Below, one piece after another: positions 25,021 through 34,705 of a stretch of DNA of 64,000 nucleotides (position 1 is the first letter of the stretch; each line of letters starts with the position of its first letter). A model generated the notes under the pieces. The model was given only the letters and a program-made list of their open reading frames with translations. It was not told the DNA's origin and did not search any database. The translations under genes and the position numbers were made by a program. Source of the DNA: Burkholderiales bacterium (GTDB lineage Bacteria > Pseudomonadota > Gammaproteobacteria > Burkholderiales > Casimicrobiaceae); NCBI GenBank assembly GCA_905339295.1, contig CAJPFI010000018.1, positions 1 through 64,000 on the forward strand, given 5' to 3'.

Positions 25021-25677
25021 ATGCCGCTCACGATCGCCCTGTCGAAGGGCCGCATCCTCGACGAGACGCTGCCGCTCCTCGCGGCGGCGGGCATCGTGCC
25101 GACCGAGGATCCCGAGACCTCGCGCAAGCTCATCCTCGCCACGAGCCGACCCGGCGTGTCGCTGATGATCGTGCGCGCGTCCGACGTCCCGACCTACGTG
25201 CAGTGGGGCGCCGCGGATCTCGGCGTCGCGGGCAAGGACGTGCTGCTCGAGCACGGCGGCCACGGGCTCTACCAGCCGGTCGACCTCGGCATCGCGCGCT
25301 GCCGCATGTCGGTCGCGACGAAGCGCGGCTACGACTGGGCGGGCACCGTCCAGCGCGGCGCGCGCATCCGCGTCGCGACCAAATACGTCGAAATCGCGCG
25401 CGAGCACTTCGCCGCGAAGGGCATGCACGTCGACCTGATCAAGCTCTACGGCTCGATGGAGCTCGCGCCGCTCTCGGGCCTCGCCGACGCGATCGTCGAC
25501 CTCGTGTCGTCGGGCAACACGCTGAAGGCCAACGACCTGGTCGAGGTCGAGACGATCATGCCGATCACCGCGCGCCTCGTCGTGAACCCGGCGGCGCTGA
25601 AGCTCAAGCGCGAGGCCGTGAAGCCGCTCGTCGATGCGCTGGCGGCCGCGGCGACGGCGCAAAGGGCAGTCGCATGA
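25021..25677 (+). CDS. hisG: ATP phosphoribosyltransferase HisG, short form
   Basis: HisG condenses ATP and PRPP in the first step of histidine synthesis. At 218 residues it is the short form, which lacks the C-terminal regulatory ACT-like domain and needs HisZ as partner. hisZ is not in the window. Motifs are [20 protein letters not shown] at the N-terminus, [19 protein letters not shown] (about 60-78) and the PRPP loop [19 protein letters not shown] (about 157-175). It heads the his genes and its stop overlaps the hisD ATG by four bases. Confidence 0.96.
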   Translation: MPLTIALSKGRILDETLPLLAAAGIVPTEDPETSRKLILATSRPGVSLMIVRASDVPTYVQWGAADLGVAGKDVLLEHGGHGLYQPVDLGIARCRMSVATKRGYDWAGTVQRGARIRVATKYVEIAREHFAAKGMHVDLIKLYGSMELAPLSGLADAIVDLVSSGNTLKANDLVEVETIMPITARLVVNPAALKLKREAVKPLVDALAAAATAQRAVA

Positions 25678-27008
25678 GCGGGATCGCATTCCGGCGGTTG
25701 TCGTCCGCGGCGCCCGGCTTCGACGCGGAGCTGGAGACACTGATCGAATTCGAGGCGGCGCAGGATCCCGACATCGACGAGGCGGTCGCGCGGATCATCG
25801 CCGAGGTGCGCGCGCGCGGCGACGAGGCGCTGCTCGAGTGCACGAGGCGTTTCGACAAACTCGACGTGCCGTCGGCGGCGGCGCTCGAGATCTCCGCCGA
25901 CGAGATGCGCCGCGCGTTCGAGCTGCTTCCCGACGACCAGCGCGACGCGCTCGCGACGGCCGCCGCGCGCATCCGCTCGTTCCACGAGGCGCAGAAGGCG
26001 CACGGCGGGGCGTTCGAGGTCACCGAGCCCAACGGCACCGGGCTCGGCCAGCGCATCACGCCGCTCGACAGCGTCGGTCTCTACGTGCCCGGCGGCAAGG
26101 CGGCCTATCCGTCGTCGGTGCTGATGAACGCGATTCCCGCGAACGTGGCGGGCGTGCGCGACATCATCATGGTCGTCCCCACGCCCGGCGGCGTGCGCAA
26201 CGCGCTCGTGCTTGCCGCCGCCCACCTTGCAGGCGTGTCGCGCGCGTTCACGATCGGCGGCGCGCAGGCGATCGCCGCGCTCGCCTACGGCACCGAGACG
26301 ATTCCCCGCGTCGACAAGATCTGCGGGCCGGGCAACGCCTACGTCGCCGCGGCGAAGCGGCGCGTGTTCGGCACCGTCGGCATCGACATGGTGGCGGGCG
26401 TGTCCGAGATCCTCGTGATCGCGGACGCGTCGGCGAATCCGGACTGGATCGCGATCGACCTGTTCTCGCAGGCCGAGCACGACCAGATGGCGCAGGCGAT
26501 CCTGCTCTCGCCGGACGCGGCGCTGATCGACGCGGTCGAGGCGGCGATGCACCGCTGGCTCGAGTCGATGCCGCGCGCGCCGATCATCGCGGCGTCGCTC
26601 GCGAAGCGCGGCGCGCTCGTGCTCGTGCGCGACCTCGCGGAGGCATGCGAGCTGGCGAACCGGATCGCGCCCGAGCACCTCGAGCTTGCCGTCGCCGATC
26701 CGGACAGGCTTCTGCCGCGCATTCGGCACGCCGGCGCGATCTTCGTCGGCCACTTCGCGTCCGAGGCGCTAGGCGACTACTGTGCCGGGCCCAACCACGT
26801 GCTGCCGACCGGGCGCACCGCGCGGTTCTCCTCGCCGCTCGGCGTGTACGATTTCCAGAAGCGGTCCTCGGTGCTGCGCATCTCGCGGGAGGCGGCGCGC
26901 ACGCTCGGACCGGTCGCCGCGACCCTCGCGCACGGCGAAGGGCTGACCGCGCATGCCCGCTCCGCCGAGGCGCGTCTCGCGCCGGAAAGTGGGAACGTGA
27001 GAACGTGA
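25674..27008 (+). CDS. hisD: Histidinol dehydrogenase HisD
   Basis: HisD is the Zn-dependent NAD enzyme that oxidises histidinol to histidine in two steps, the end of the pathway. The 444-residue protein carries [19 protein letters not shown] (about 138-156), [14 protein letters not shown], the signature [12 protein letters not shown], the Zn/catalytic region [16 protein letters not shown] (about 262-277) and [18 protein letters not shown] with further ligands. Length is normal. Starts at ATG 25674 overlapping hisG; its end carries a short repeat GAACGTGA twice, which includes the overlapping GTG of hisC. Confidence 0.97.
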   Translation: MSGIAFRRLSSAAPGFDAELETLIEFEAAQDPDIDEAVARIIAEVRARGDEALLECTRRFDKLDVPSAAALEISADEMRRAFELLPDDQRDALATAAARIRSFHEAQKAHGGAFEVTEPNGTGLGQRITPLDSVGLYVPGGKAAYPSSVLMNAIPANVAGVRDIIMVVPTPGGVRNALVLAAAHLAGVSRAFTIGGAQAIAALAYGTETIPRVDKICGPGNAYVAAAKRRVFGTVGIDMVAGVSEILVIADASANPDWIAIDLFSQAEHDQMAQAILLSPDAALIDAVEAAMHRWLESMPRAPIIAASLAKRGALVLVRDLAEACELANRIAPEHLELAVADPDRLLPRIRHAGAIFVGHFASEALGDYCAGPNHVLPTGRTARFSSPLGVYDFQKRSSVLRISREAARTLGPVAATLAHGEGLTAHARSAEARLAPESGNVRT

Positions 27009-28117
27009 ACGATCCCCGACCCCGTGTCGCCGCGGCCGCGAGCGACGTCGACGTCGCGGCACGCGTCGCCGCGACAATCCGCGCGGAGATCCGCGCGGGC
27101 GCTGCCTACGCGGTGCCGAAGACCGCCGGGATGATCGAGCTCTCCGCGAACGAGAATCCGTGGCCGCTGCCCGACGACGTGCGCGCCGCGGTCGCCGCGG
27201 CGGTCGCGGCGGTTCCGGTCAACCGGTATCCGGAAGGCGCGGGCGATCGCGTGAAGGCCGCCCTCGTCCGCGCGCTGCCGCTGCCGCGGGGCGCGGCGAT
27301 GGTGCTCGGCAACGGCTCCGACGAACTGATCCAGATCGTCACGACCGCGATCGCGCGCCCCGGCGCCTGCGTCCTCGCGCCGGACCCGACGTTCGTCATG
27401 TACCGGATCTATGCGATGCAGGCGGGCGTCCGCTACGCTGGCGTTCCGCTCTCCGCCGACTTCACGCTGGAGGTCGATGCGTTCGTCGCCGCGATCGCGC
27501 GCGAGAAGCCCGCGCTGGTCTGGCTCGCGAGCCCCAACAACCCGACCGGGCGGGCGATTCCGCTGCCGGCGATCGAACGCATCCTCGCGGCGGCGCCCGG
27601 GCTGGTCGTGGTCGACGAGGCGTACGCGGACTTCGCCGGCACGACGCTCCTGCCCCGTGTGCTCGAGTTCCCGAACCTCGTCGTCATGCGCACGGTCTCG
27701 AAGATCGGGATCGCGGGCGCGCGGCTGGGCTACGCGGTCGCGCATCCGGCCTGGATCGCCGAGCTCGACAAGGTCCGCTCGCCCTACAACGTCAACGCCC
27801 TCACGCAGGCGGCCGTGCCGGTCGTCCTCGCGGCGGCGGACACGCTGGGCGCGCAGGTCGCGGCGATCCGCGCCGAGCGCGGGCGCCTGGCCGGCGCCCT
27901 CGCGGCGCTGCCGGGATTCGCGGTGATGCCGAGCGACGCCAACTTCCTGCTCGTTCGCGTTCCCGACGCGCCTGCGCTCACGTCGAGATTGCGCACCGCG
28001 GGCATCCTGGTCAAGAATCTGCACGGCGGCCATCCGCTGACGGCGAACTGCCTGCGGATCACCGTCGGCACCCCCGCCGAGAACGACGCGCTGCTCGCAG
28101 CGCTTGCGCGCCCATGA
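27005..28117 (+). CDS. hisC: Histidinol-phosphate aminotransferase HisC
   Basis: HisC is a PLP enzyme that makes histidinol phosphate from imidazole-acetol phosphate and glutamate. The 370-residue fold type I protein has [12 protein letters not shown] near residue 44, the [15 protein letters not shown]-phosphate site, [23 protein letters not shown] and the PLP lysine in [16 protein letters not shown] (about K232). GTG at 27005 overlaps the hisD stop as GTGA; no closer ATG gives a full-length protein. The stop overlaps the hisB ATG. Confidence 0.96.
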   Translation: MNDPRPRVAAAASDVDVAARVAATIRAEIRAGAAYAVPKTAGMIELSANENPWPLPDDVRAAVAAAVAAVPVNRYPEGAGDRVKAALVRALPLPRGAAMVLGNGSDELIQIVTTAIARPGACVLAPDPTFVMYRIYAMQAGVRYAGVPLSADFTLEVDAFVAAIAREKPALVWLASPNNPTGRAIPLPAIERILAAAPGLVVVDEAYADFAGTTLLPRVLEFPNLVVMRTVSKIGIAGARLGYAVAHPAWIAELDKVRSPYNVNALTQAAVPVVLAAADTLGAQVAAIRAERGRLAGALAALPGFAVMPSDANFLLVRVPDAPALTSRLRTAGILVKNLHGGHPLTANCLRITVGTPAENDALLAALARP

Positions 28118-28725
28118 ACGCCCCCGCCGACCTCGCCGCCCGCACCGCCCGCGTCGAGCGCGATACGCGCGAGACGATGATCGCCGTCGAGCTGAACCTC
28201 GACGGCTCCGGCCGATCGCAGCTCGCCACGGGCGTTCCGTTCCTCGACCACATGCTCGATCAGGTCGCGCGGCACGGGATGGTGGACCTCGCGGTCAAGG
28301 CCGAGGGCGACCTGCACATCGACGCGCACCACACGGTCGAGGACGTCGGCATCGTGGTCGGGCAGGCGGTCGCGAAGGCGCTCGGCGACAAGGCGGGACT
28401 CGTCCGCTACGGCCACGCCTACGTGCCGCTCGACGAGGCGCTGTCGCGCGTCGTGATCGACCTCTCGGGCCGGCCGGGGCTCGAGTTCCACGTCGCGTTC
28501 ACACGCGCGCGAATCGGAAGCTTCGACGTCGATCTCGCGCACGAGTTCTTCCAGGGCTTCGTCAACCACGCGCTCGCGACCGTGCACGTCGACAACCTGC
28601 GCGGCGCCAACGCGCACCACCAGTGCGAGACCGTGTTCAAGGCGTTCGGCCGGGCGCTGCGCATGGCGGTCGCGCGCGATCCGCGCTCGGGCGGGGCGAT
28701 ACCCTCGACCAAGGGAGCGCTTTGA
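28114..28725 (+). CDS. hisB: Imidazoleglycerol-phosphate dehydratase HisB (one-domain)
   Basis: HisB dehydrates imidazole glycerol phosphate. The 203-residue protein contains only the IGPD domain; there is no histidinol-phosphatase fusion as in E. coli. The metal-binding motifs are [12 protein letters not shown] (about 43-54), [11 protein letters not shown] (about 70-80) and [19 protein letters not shown] near the C-terminus. The ATG overlaps the hisC stop. A separate histidinol phosphatase must exist, and none is obvious in this window. The gene is followed by a 223-bp gap holding a repeat element. Confidence 0.97.
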   Translation: MNAPADLAARTARVERDTRETMIAVELNLDGSGRSQLATGVPFLDHMLDQVARHGMVDLAVKAEGDLHIDAHHTVEDVGIVVGQAVAKALGDKAGLVRYGHAYVPLDEALSRVVIDLSGRPGLEFHVAFTRARIGSFDVDLAHEFFQGFVNHALATVHVDNLRGANAHHQCETVFKAFGRALRMAVARDPRSGGAIPSTKGAL

Positions 28726-28736
28726 GCGCTCCCCGG

Positions 28737-28948
28737 GCCAGGTAACAGGAAGCAGACGACGGAGGACGGTCGCCGCGGCGATACCGGTGGCGGCGCCTCG
28801 GGCGCCGCTGGAGCGTTTCGTTGCGGTTCTCCGACTCCCCGGCGGCCCGACCTCTCCCTTCGTCCACACCGACGTATCCGCGCGCGCGCTCGCGCCCTCC
28901 GGCGGTCCACCCTGCACGAAGCTTCTGATTCCCGATCACTGATTCCCG
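28737..28948. repeat. Dispersed intergenic element, copy A (hisB-hisH)
   Basis: This gap starts with G-rich degenerate repeats (CAGGTAACAGGAAGCAGACG, GGAGGACGG). It holds a hairpin core GGCGGCGCCTCGGGCGCC at 28789-28806 and ends right at the hisH ATG with C-rich repeats CTGATTCCCGATCACTGATT. The same three parts occur in front of hisF and sspB. No coding potential is seen. It lengthens the spacing inside an otherwise tightly overlapped his gene set. Confidence 0.65.
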
Positions 28949-29593
28949 ATGCCTGACATCGCCGTCGTCGACTACGGAATGGGCAACCTCCGCTCGGTGG
29001 CGAAGGCGCTCAAGCACGTCGCCCCGGGCGCCTCGATCGTCGTCACCGGCGACGCGGCGACGGTGCGCTCGGCCGACCGGGTCGTGCTGCCCGGCCAGGC
29101 GGCGATGCCCGATTGCATGCGCTGCGTCGACGCGTCGGGCCTGCGCGAAGTGGTGCTCGAGGTCGCGCGCGACCGCCCGTTCCTCGGCATCTGCCTCGGG
29201 CTGCAGATGCTGTTCGAGTCGAGCGAGGAGGGGCCGACGCCGGGCCTCGGCATCCTCGCGGGTCGGGTCGAGCGGTTCCGTGACGACGGAAGGGTCCTGC
29301 CGGGCGGCGACCGGCTCAAGGTGCCGCACATGGGGTGGAGCCGGGTCCGGCAGGTGCGGCCCCATCCGCTCTGGCGCGGCATCGCGGACGGCGAGCGATT
29401 CTACTTCGCGCACAGCTACCATCCGGTCCCTGCGGACCCCGGGGTGATCGCCGGCACGACCGACTACCCGACGCCGTTTACTTGCGCGGTGGCGCGGGCT
29501 AATATCTTCGCGACCCAGTTCCATCCGGAAAAGAGCCACCGCACCGGACTGCAGTTGCTCGCCAACTTCGTCGCCTGGGACGGACACGCCTGA
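28949..29593 (+). CDS. hisH: Imidazole glycerol phosphate synthase glutaminase subunit HisH
   Basis: HisH releases ammonia from glutamine for HisF. The 214-residue class I amidotransferase has the nucleophile Cys C82 in [11 protein letters not shown], the oxyanion region [13 protein letters not shown] (about 45-57), [10 protein letters not shown] and the His-Glu of the triad in [20 protein letters not shown] near the C-terminus. The ATG at 28949 directly abuts C-rich repeats, with no purine-rich ribosome binding site visible. hisA follows after 35 bp. Confidence 0.96.
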   Translation: MPDIAVVDYGMGNLRSVAKALKHVAPGASIVVTGDAATVRSADRVVLPGQAAMPDCMRCVDASGLREVVLEVARDRPFLGICLGLQMLFESSEEGPTPGLGILAGRVERFRDDGRVLPGGDRLKVPHMGWSRVRQVRPHPLWRGIADGERFYFAHSYHPVPADPGVIAGTTDYPTPFTCAVARANIFATQFHPEKSHRTGLQLLANFVAWDGHA

Positions 29594-29628
29594 CGCGCCC
29601 GGGGCGACGCCCCCGCGTTTTCCCGGTC

Positions 29629-30375
29629 ATGCTGATCATTCCCGCGATCGACATCAAGGACGGACACTGCGTGCGCCTGAAGCAGGGCGACATGCAGTCG
29701 GTGACGGTGTTCTCCGAGGACCCGGCCGCGATGGCGCAGCACTGGCTCGAACTGGGCGCGGAGCGCCTGCACATCGTGGACCTGAACGGCGCCGTCGCCG
29801 GCCGGCCGAAGAACGAGCTCGCGATCCGCGAGATCGTGAGCGTCGTCGGCGAGGAAATCCCGGTGCAGCTTGGCGGCGGGATCCGCGACCTCGACACGAT
29901 CGAGCGCTACCTCGACGACGGCATCACCTATGTCGTGATCGGGACCGCCGCGGTGAAGAACCCCGGATTCCTGCACGACGCCTGCTACGCGTTCCCCGGC
30001 CACATCATCGTGGGGCTCGACGCGCGCGAGGGCAAGGTCGCGACGGACGGCTGGTCGAAGATGACCGGCCACGACGTGATCGACCTCGCACGGAAGTTCG
30101 AGGACTACGGCGTCGAGGCGATCGTCTACACCGACATCGGCCGCGACGGGATGCTCACCGGCATCAACGTCGAGGCCACGGTGCGTCTCGCGCGAGCGAT
30201 CAAGGTGCCCGTCATCGCGTCGGGAGGGCTCGCGCACCTCGACAACGTGCGCACGCTGATGCAGCACGAGGTCGACGGCGTCGTCGGGGCGATCGCCGGG
30301 CGCGCGATCTACGACGGCACGCTCGATTTCAAGGCGGCGGTGGAGGCGGCTCGGGCCGGAGGCCCCGCGACGTAG
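29629..30375 (+). CDS. hisA: Phosphoribosylformimino-AICAR ribotide isomerase HisA
   Basis: HisA performs the Amadori rearrangement of ProFAR to PRFAR. The 248-residue (beta-alpha)8 barrel has catalytic Asp D8 in [14 protein letters not shown] and the second Asp in [12 protein letters not shown] (about 130). Phosphate-binding loops are GGGIRD and [10 protein letters not shown]. Length is typical. Between it and hisF is another copy of the intergenic element. A TAGAAT overlaps its stop codon (30373-30378) and could serve as an internal -10 for hisFIE. Confidence 0.97.
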   Translation: MLIIPAIDIKDGHCVRLKQGDMQSVTVFSEDPAAMAQHWLELGAERLHIVDLNGAVAGRPKNELAIREIVSVVGEEIPVQLGGGIRDLDTIERYLDDGITYVVIGTAAVKNPGFLHDACYAFPGHIIVGLDAREGKVATDGWSKMTGHDVIDLARKFEDYGVEAIVYTDIGRDGMLTGINVEATVRLARAIKVPVIASGGLAHLDNVRTLMQHEVDGVVGAIAGRAIYDGTLDFKAAVEAARAGGPAT

Positions 30376-30588
30376 AATCCGGGAGAAAGGGGACAGAGGA
30401 CCGACGCGCTCGCGTCCCGCGAGCGTCCGGTGGGCGCGAACGATCGCGCGCCGAGCCTCGGCTCCCCGGAATCCGGGAGGCGTCCACGCCGTAACCGCCG
30501 TCGCCGCGACCCTGCGTCGCCTGAACATTGCCCCCGGCGCCCGATGCGCCGCCGCCGGCATCCCCTCCGCCCCCGATCCCTGATCCCC
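30376..30588. repeat. Dispersed intergenic element, copy C (hisA-hisF)
   Basis: Starts with GGGAGAAAGGGGACAGAGG. It carries a hairpin at GACGCGCTCGCG / CGCGAGCGTC (about 30403-30429) and contains the core in inverted orientation as GGCGCCCGATGCGCCGCC at 30536-30553. It ends at the hisF start codon with CCCCCGATCCCTGATCCCC. Its core differs from copy B at 39814-39831 at one of 18 positions. An ATG inside the core (30544) is in frame with hisF but probably unused. Confidence 0.65.
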
Positions 30589-31352
<764 letters not shown>

Positions 31353-31356
<4 letters not shown>

Positions 31357-31739
31357 GCTTCCTCGACGCGCCCCGCTGGAACCGCGACGGCCTCGTCCCC
31401 GCGATCGCGCAGGACGCGGGAACCGGCCGCGTGCTCACGCTCGCATGGATGAACCGCGAGGCGCTCGAGCGGACCGCCGCGACCGGCGAGGCGCACTACT
31501 GGTCGCGCTCCCGCGGCAGGCTGTGGCGCAAGGGGGAGAGCTCGGGCCACGTCCAGCGCGTGCGCGAGATCCGGCTCGACTGCGACGACGACGCGATCCT
31601 GCTCGTCGTCGAGCAGGAAGGAGGCATCGCGTGCCACACCGGTCGCGAGCGCTGCTTCTACCGGCGGCTTCTGGACGGTGCGTGGCGCGAGGTCGAGCCG
31701 GTGCTCAAGGACCCGAGGGAGATCTATGGCGACGGCTGA
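31353..31739 (+). CDS. hisI: Phosphoribosyl-AMP cyclohydrolase HisI
   Basis: HisI opens the adenine ring of PR-AMP, the third step of the pathway. The 128-residue protein is the stand-alone enzyme. Motifs are [34 protein letters not shown] (about 48-66) and the Zn/Mg site [17 protein letters not shown] with Cys residues in [15 protein letters not shown]. The ATG overlaps the hisF stop, and its own end overlaps hisE by 14 bp. Length is normal for non-fused HisI. Confidence 0.96.
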
Positions 31740-32061
31740 CGACGCGAGGGCGCGCGTGCTCGATCGCCTGGCGGAGACGATCGAGGCGCGCAAGGGCGCC
31801 GACCCCTCGTCGTCCTACGTCGCGAGCCTGCTCGCGAAGGGCGGCGACGCGATCCTGAAGAAGATCGGCGAGGAAGCGACCGAGACCGTGATGGCGTCGA
31901 AGGACGGCGCGCCCGGGCGCGTCGCCGCCGAGATGGCCGACCTGTGGTTCCACTGCCTCGTGCTGCTCGCGCACCACGGGCTGTCGCCCGCGGACGTGCT
32001 GGCCGAGCTCGAGCGGCGCGAGGGCCGCTCCGGCCACGACGAGAAGGCCTCGCGGCGCTGA
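31726..32061 (+). CDS. hisE: Phosphoribosyl-ATP pyrophosphatase HisE
   Basis: HisE hydrolyses PR-ATP to PR-AMP. The 111-residue all-alpha protein of the MazG-like superfamily has [26 protein letters not shown] (about 9-34). The metal-binding block [17 protein letters not shown] follows at about 44-60, then [25 protein letters not shown]. The ATG at 31726 lies inside the end of hisI. It closes the his gene set; the downstream membrane-protein gene starts 20 bp later. Confidence 0.95.
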   Translation: MATADDARARVLDRLAETIEARKGADPSSSYVASLLAKGGDAILKKIGEEATETVMASKDGAPGRVAAEMADLWFHCLVLLAHHGLSPADVLAELERREGRSGHDEKASRR

Positions 32062-32081
32062 GCGCGCCGCGCCCGGATGCG

Positions 32082-32570
32082 ATGGCGGAGCGCGGGCGCC
32101 GCACGCGCTACGAGCGCGCGCAGTTCGGAACGATGATGGCCGCCGGGACGCTCCTCGGCGTCGTGCTCGCGACATGGGTCCTGACGGCCTTCGTCTCGCG
32201 CGCGACGATCGACGCGGTGCCGTGGCTGCCGTGGGCGCTGTTCGGCGTGCTGGCACTCGCGTTCGTGCTGTTCGGGTGGATGCGCGTCACCGTCGACGAG
32301 CGCGAGGTTCGCGCGGTCATGGGGCTCGGATTCGTGCGCAAGACGGTCGAGATCGCCGACGTCCGCAAGGCCGACATCGTCCGCACCCGCCTGCTCTGGG
32401 GATGGGGCGTCCACTGGACGCCGGCGGGTTGGCTATACAATGTGTCCGGCCGGTGGGCTGTCCGGCTGGAACTCGCGACGGAGCGGCCGGTCATGATAGG
32501 CACCGGCGACCCGCAGGCGCTCCACGACGCGATCGAGGCCGCCCGGGCCGCCCTCCCACGGAAAACCTGA
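32082..32570 (+). CDS. Small inner-membrane protein, PH-like
   Basis: Unrecognised by name. The 162-residue protein has two membrane helices (MMAAGTLLGVVLATWVLTAFV, about 18-38, and WLPWALFGVLALAFVLFGWM, about 49-68) and a soluble C-terminal part. That part's strands (VTVDEREVRAVMGLGFVRKTVEIADVRKADIV, about 71-102, then GWLYNVSGRWAVRLEL and PVMIGTGDPQALHDAI) look like the bacterial PH-like domain that follows membrane helices in YdbS/YcxB-type proteins. The start is ATG 32082, 20 bp after hisE, and the stop is three bases before hinT, so it belongs to this transcript. No function can be assigned. Confidence 0.7.
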   Translation: MAERGRRTRYERAQFGTMMAAGTLLGVVLATWVLTAFVSRATIDAVPWLPWALFGVLALAFVLFGWMRVTVDEREVRAVMGLGFVRKTVEIADVRKADIVRTRLLWGWGVHWTPAGWLYNVSGRWAVRLELATERPVMIGTGDPQALHDAIEAARAALPRKT

Positions 32571-32573
32571 CGC

Positions 32574-32936
32574 ATGCACGACCCGAACTGCATCTTCTGC
32601 AAGATCGTCGCCGGCGAGATCCCGTGCCGCAAGGCGCACGAGGACGGCGAGGTCCTCGCGTTCCACGACATCCGGCCGCTCGCGCCGGTGCACGTCCTCG
32701 TCGTCCCGAAGAAGCACATCGCGACGATGTACGACTGCGCGCCCGGCGACGAGCCGCTGCTGGGCAGGATGCTCGCGCTCGCGCCGGCGATCGCGCGGGC
32801 GCAGGGGGCGAACGACGGCTTTCGCACGATCGTCAACACCGGCCGCGTCGGACGGCAGGAAGTGCAGCACATCCACATCCACGTGATCGGCGGGCCGGAC
32901 TCGCTCGGGCCCATGATCATGCGCAAGGACCACTGA
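32574..32936 (+). CDS. HIT-family nucleotide-binding hydrolase (HinT-like)
   Basis: This is a 120-residue Hint-branch HIT protein, a purine nucleoside phosphoramidase fold. The N-terminal [13 protein letters not shown] motif is typical of HIT proteins between hisE and tatA in Betaproteobacteria. [14 protein letters not shown] follows, and the histidine triad is in [13 protein letters not shown] near residue 97. Length is normal. It starts three bases after the membrane-protein gene and tatA follows after 10 bp with a good AGGAG. The physiological substrate is unknown. Confidence 0.94.
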   Translation: MHDPNCIFCKIVAGEIPCRKAHEDGEVLAFHDIRPLAPVHVLVVPKKHIATMYDCAPGDEPLLGRMLALAPAIARAQGANDGFRTIVNTGRVGRQEVQHIHIHVIGGPDSLGPMIMRKDH

Positions 32937-32946
32937 GGAGAAACAC

Positions 32947-33195
32947 ATGGGCGGTCTCTCGATTTGGCACTGGCTGATCGTGCTCCTGGTCGTCGTGCTG
33001 ATCTTCGGCACGAAGAAGCTGCGCAACATCGGGCAGGACCTGGGCGGCGCGGTCAAGGGGTTCAAGGAAGGCGTGAAGGGGGCGAACGAGGAGGCGGACG
33101 CCGCGAAGCCCGCCGACGACGCCGCGACCCACGCCAAGATCGGCGGCCAGACGATCGAGGGCGAGGTCCGCAAGGAAACCTCGGCCAGGTCGTAG
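32947..33195 (+). CDS. tatA: Sec-independent translocase protein TatA
   Basis: TatA forms the variable pore of the twin-arginine export system. The 82-residue protein has one N-terminal helix ([20 protein letters not shown], about residues 6-25) with the FGTKKL hinge, an amphipathic helix ([17 protein letters not shown]) and an acidic, mostly disordered tail. AGGAG lies nine bases before the ATG. Candidate Tat substrates in the window are the Rieske protein and the flavin amine oxidase. Confidence 0.97.
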   Translation: MGGLSIWHWLIVLLVVVLIFGTKKLRNIGQDLGGAVKGFKEGVKGANEEADAAKPADDAATHAKIGGQTIEGEVRKETSARS

Positions 33196-33268
33196 CGCCC
33201 GCCGGGCGATCCCCGGCGCGACCGTCTCCGCGCCGGTGCCGCGCGGGCGACGCCGTCGCGCTCACGCC

Positions 33269-33685
33269 ATGTTCGACATCGGCTTCACCGAAATCGTCCT
33301 CATCGCCGTCGTGGCGCTGATCGTGCTCGGGCCCGAGCGGCTGCCGAAGACGGCGCGAACGATGGGCCACCTGTTCGGCCGCCTGCAGCGCTACGTCAAC
33401 GACGTGAAGGCCGACATCAGCCGCGAGATGGAGCTCGAGGACCTGCGCAAGCTCCAGCAGGAAGTGAAGTCGGCGGCGCAGGACCTCGAGCAGTCGATGA
33501 GCGCCACCGCGCGCGACGTGGAGACGGGCATGCGCGATGTCGAGGCGCAGCTCAACGCCGGCGCGAGCGAGGCGCCCGCGCCGCCCGCAGCACCGGAGCT
33601 CGCCTTCCCGCCGCCCGCGCCCGCCGCGGAGGTCCCCGCGGAGCCCGCGCGCCAGCCGAGCCTGCCCGGATTCGACCGGATCTGA
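33269..33685 (+). CDS. tatB: Sec-independent translocase protein TatB
   Basis: TatB pairs with TatC to recognise twin-arginine signal peptides. The 138-residue protein starts MFDIGFTEIVLIAVVALIVL, with LGPERLPKTARTMG after the helix as in the family. A long amphipathic helix follows (EDLRKLQQEVKSAAQDLEQSM), then a Pro/Ala/Glu-rich tail. The ATG at 33269 is set by this conserved start. It lies 73 bp after tatA and 180 bp before tatC. Confidence 0.95.
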   Translation: MFDIGFTEIVLIAVVALIVLGPERLPKTARTMGHLFGRLQRYVNDVKADISREMELEDLRKLQQEVKSAAQDLEQSMSATARDVETGMRDVEAQLNAGASEAPAPPAAPELAFPPPAPAAEVPAEPARQPSLPGFDRI

Positions 33686-33865
33686 GCCGAGCATGATCGC
33701 CGCCCGGCCATCCCCCCGCGCCCGCCGGGCCGGTTCGGACCCGCGACGCTCCCATCGGGGGCGGCTCGCGGCGCGGGACCCCGGGGGACGTCACCCCGCC
33801 CGCCTCCTCCTCCGGGAGGGAATCCGCGAGGGCGTCGAGTCGGCGGGCGTCGTGGAGGTCGAACG

Positions 33866-34627
33866 TTGAGCGAACCGGCCGAAGCCGCGCAGGAAACCTT
33901 CATCTCGCACCTGGTCGAGCTGCGCGACCGGCTGCTGCGCGCGATCATCGCGATCGTCGTCGTGCTGTTCGCGCTGTTCCCCTGGGCGAAGGAGATCTAC
34001 GCGGTGCTCGCGAGGCCGCTGCTCGCCGTCCTGCCGCAGGGCGCGACGATGATCGCGACCGACGTGACCGGCACGTTCCTGGTCCCGCTCAAGGTCACCG
34101 CGCTGGCGGCGTTCATCGTGGCGCTGCCCTACGTGCTCTGGCAGGCGTGGGCGTTCGTGGCGCCGGGCCTCTACCACCACGAGAAGCGGCTCGCGGTCCC
34201 GGTGATCGTCTCCTCGTGCATCTTCTTCGCGATCGGGATGGCGTTCGCGTACTTCTTCGTGTTCCCGATCGCGTTCGGCTTCTTCGCGGGCTACACGCCG
34301 GCCGGCGTGCAGATGATGACCGACATCGACAAGTACCTGTCGTTCGTGATCACGATGTTCATCGCGTTCGGGCTGACCTTCGAGATGCCGGTCGTCGTCA
34401 TCGTGCTCGTGAGGCTGCGCATCGTGACGATCGAGAAGCTGAAGGCGGCGCGCCCCTACGTCATCGTCGGCGCGTTCGTGATCGGCGCGATCGTCACGCC
34501 GCCGGACGTGATCTCGCAGCTGATGCTCGCGGTCCCGCTGTGGCTGCTCTACGAGCTCGGGATCGTGCTCGCGCGCTTCGTCGGCAAGGGGCCGACGCGG
34601 GAAGAGGCGGAATCCGAAGGCGGCTGA
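33866..34627 (+). CDS. tatC: Sec-independent translocase protein TatC
   Basis: TatC is the six-helix receptor for twin-arginine signals. The 253-residue protein has FISHLVELRDRLLRAI (about 11-26), LTFEMPVVVIVLVRL and GAFVIGAIVTPPDVISQLMLAVPL, the conserved late segment. A TTG start at 33866 is preferred: GGAGG lies seven bases upstream, and no ATG or GTG occurs in a position that keeps the conserved N-terminus. Length is typical. It ends the plus-strand block and converges with the DegS-like protease gene. Confidence 0.94.
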   Translation: MSEPAEAAQETFISHLVELRDRLLRAIIAIVVVLFALFPWAKEIYAVLARPLLAVLPQGATMIATDVTGTFLVPLKVTALAAFIVALPYVLWQAWAFVAPGLYHHEKRLAVPVIVSSCIFFAIGMAFAYFFVFPIAFGFFAGYTPAGVQMMTDIDKYLSFVITMFIAFGLTFEMPVVVIVLVRLRIVTIEKLKAARPYVIVGAFVIGAIVTPPDVISQLMLAVPLWLLYELGIVLARFVGKGPTREEAESEGG

Positions 34628-34682
34628 TGCGCCGGGGGCGGGCCCCGCCCCGTCGGCGTCCGAACCCCGGGGATGAGGGTCC

Positions 34683-34698
34683 GCCCCTGCGGGGCTTT
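34683..34698 (+). terminator. Weak Rho-independent terminator candidate after tatC
   Basis: GCCCC, loop TGC, GGGGC, then TTT, 56 bp after the tatC stop. A second GC hairpin (GGGGCGG / CCGCCCC, 34635-34651) precedes it. The short T-run makes this only a candidate between the convergent tatC and protease genes. Confidence 0.4.
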
Positions 34699-34705
34699 CC
34701 CGGGA

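Noticed and set aside
26985-27010. GAACGTGA direct repeat at the hisD-hisC junction as a regulatory element
   Set aside because: It is only two short copies inside the end of hisD, explained by coding sequence plus the GTGA overlap.
30544-30588. Alternative ATG start for hisF
   Set aside because: It would add 15 Arg/Pro-rich residues encoded by the repeat core; the GTG at 30589 gives the conserved HisF start.
33537-33869. Extra gene between tatB and tatC
   Set aside because: The open frame is Arg/Pro-rich, overlaps tatB out of frame and matches no family; the 180-bp gap appears noncoding.
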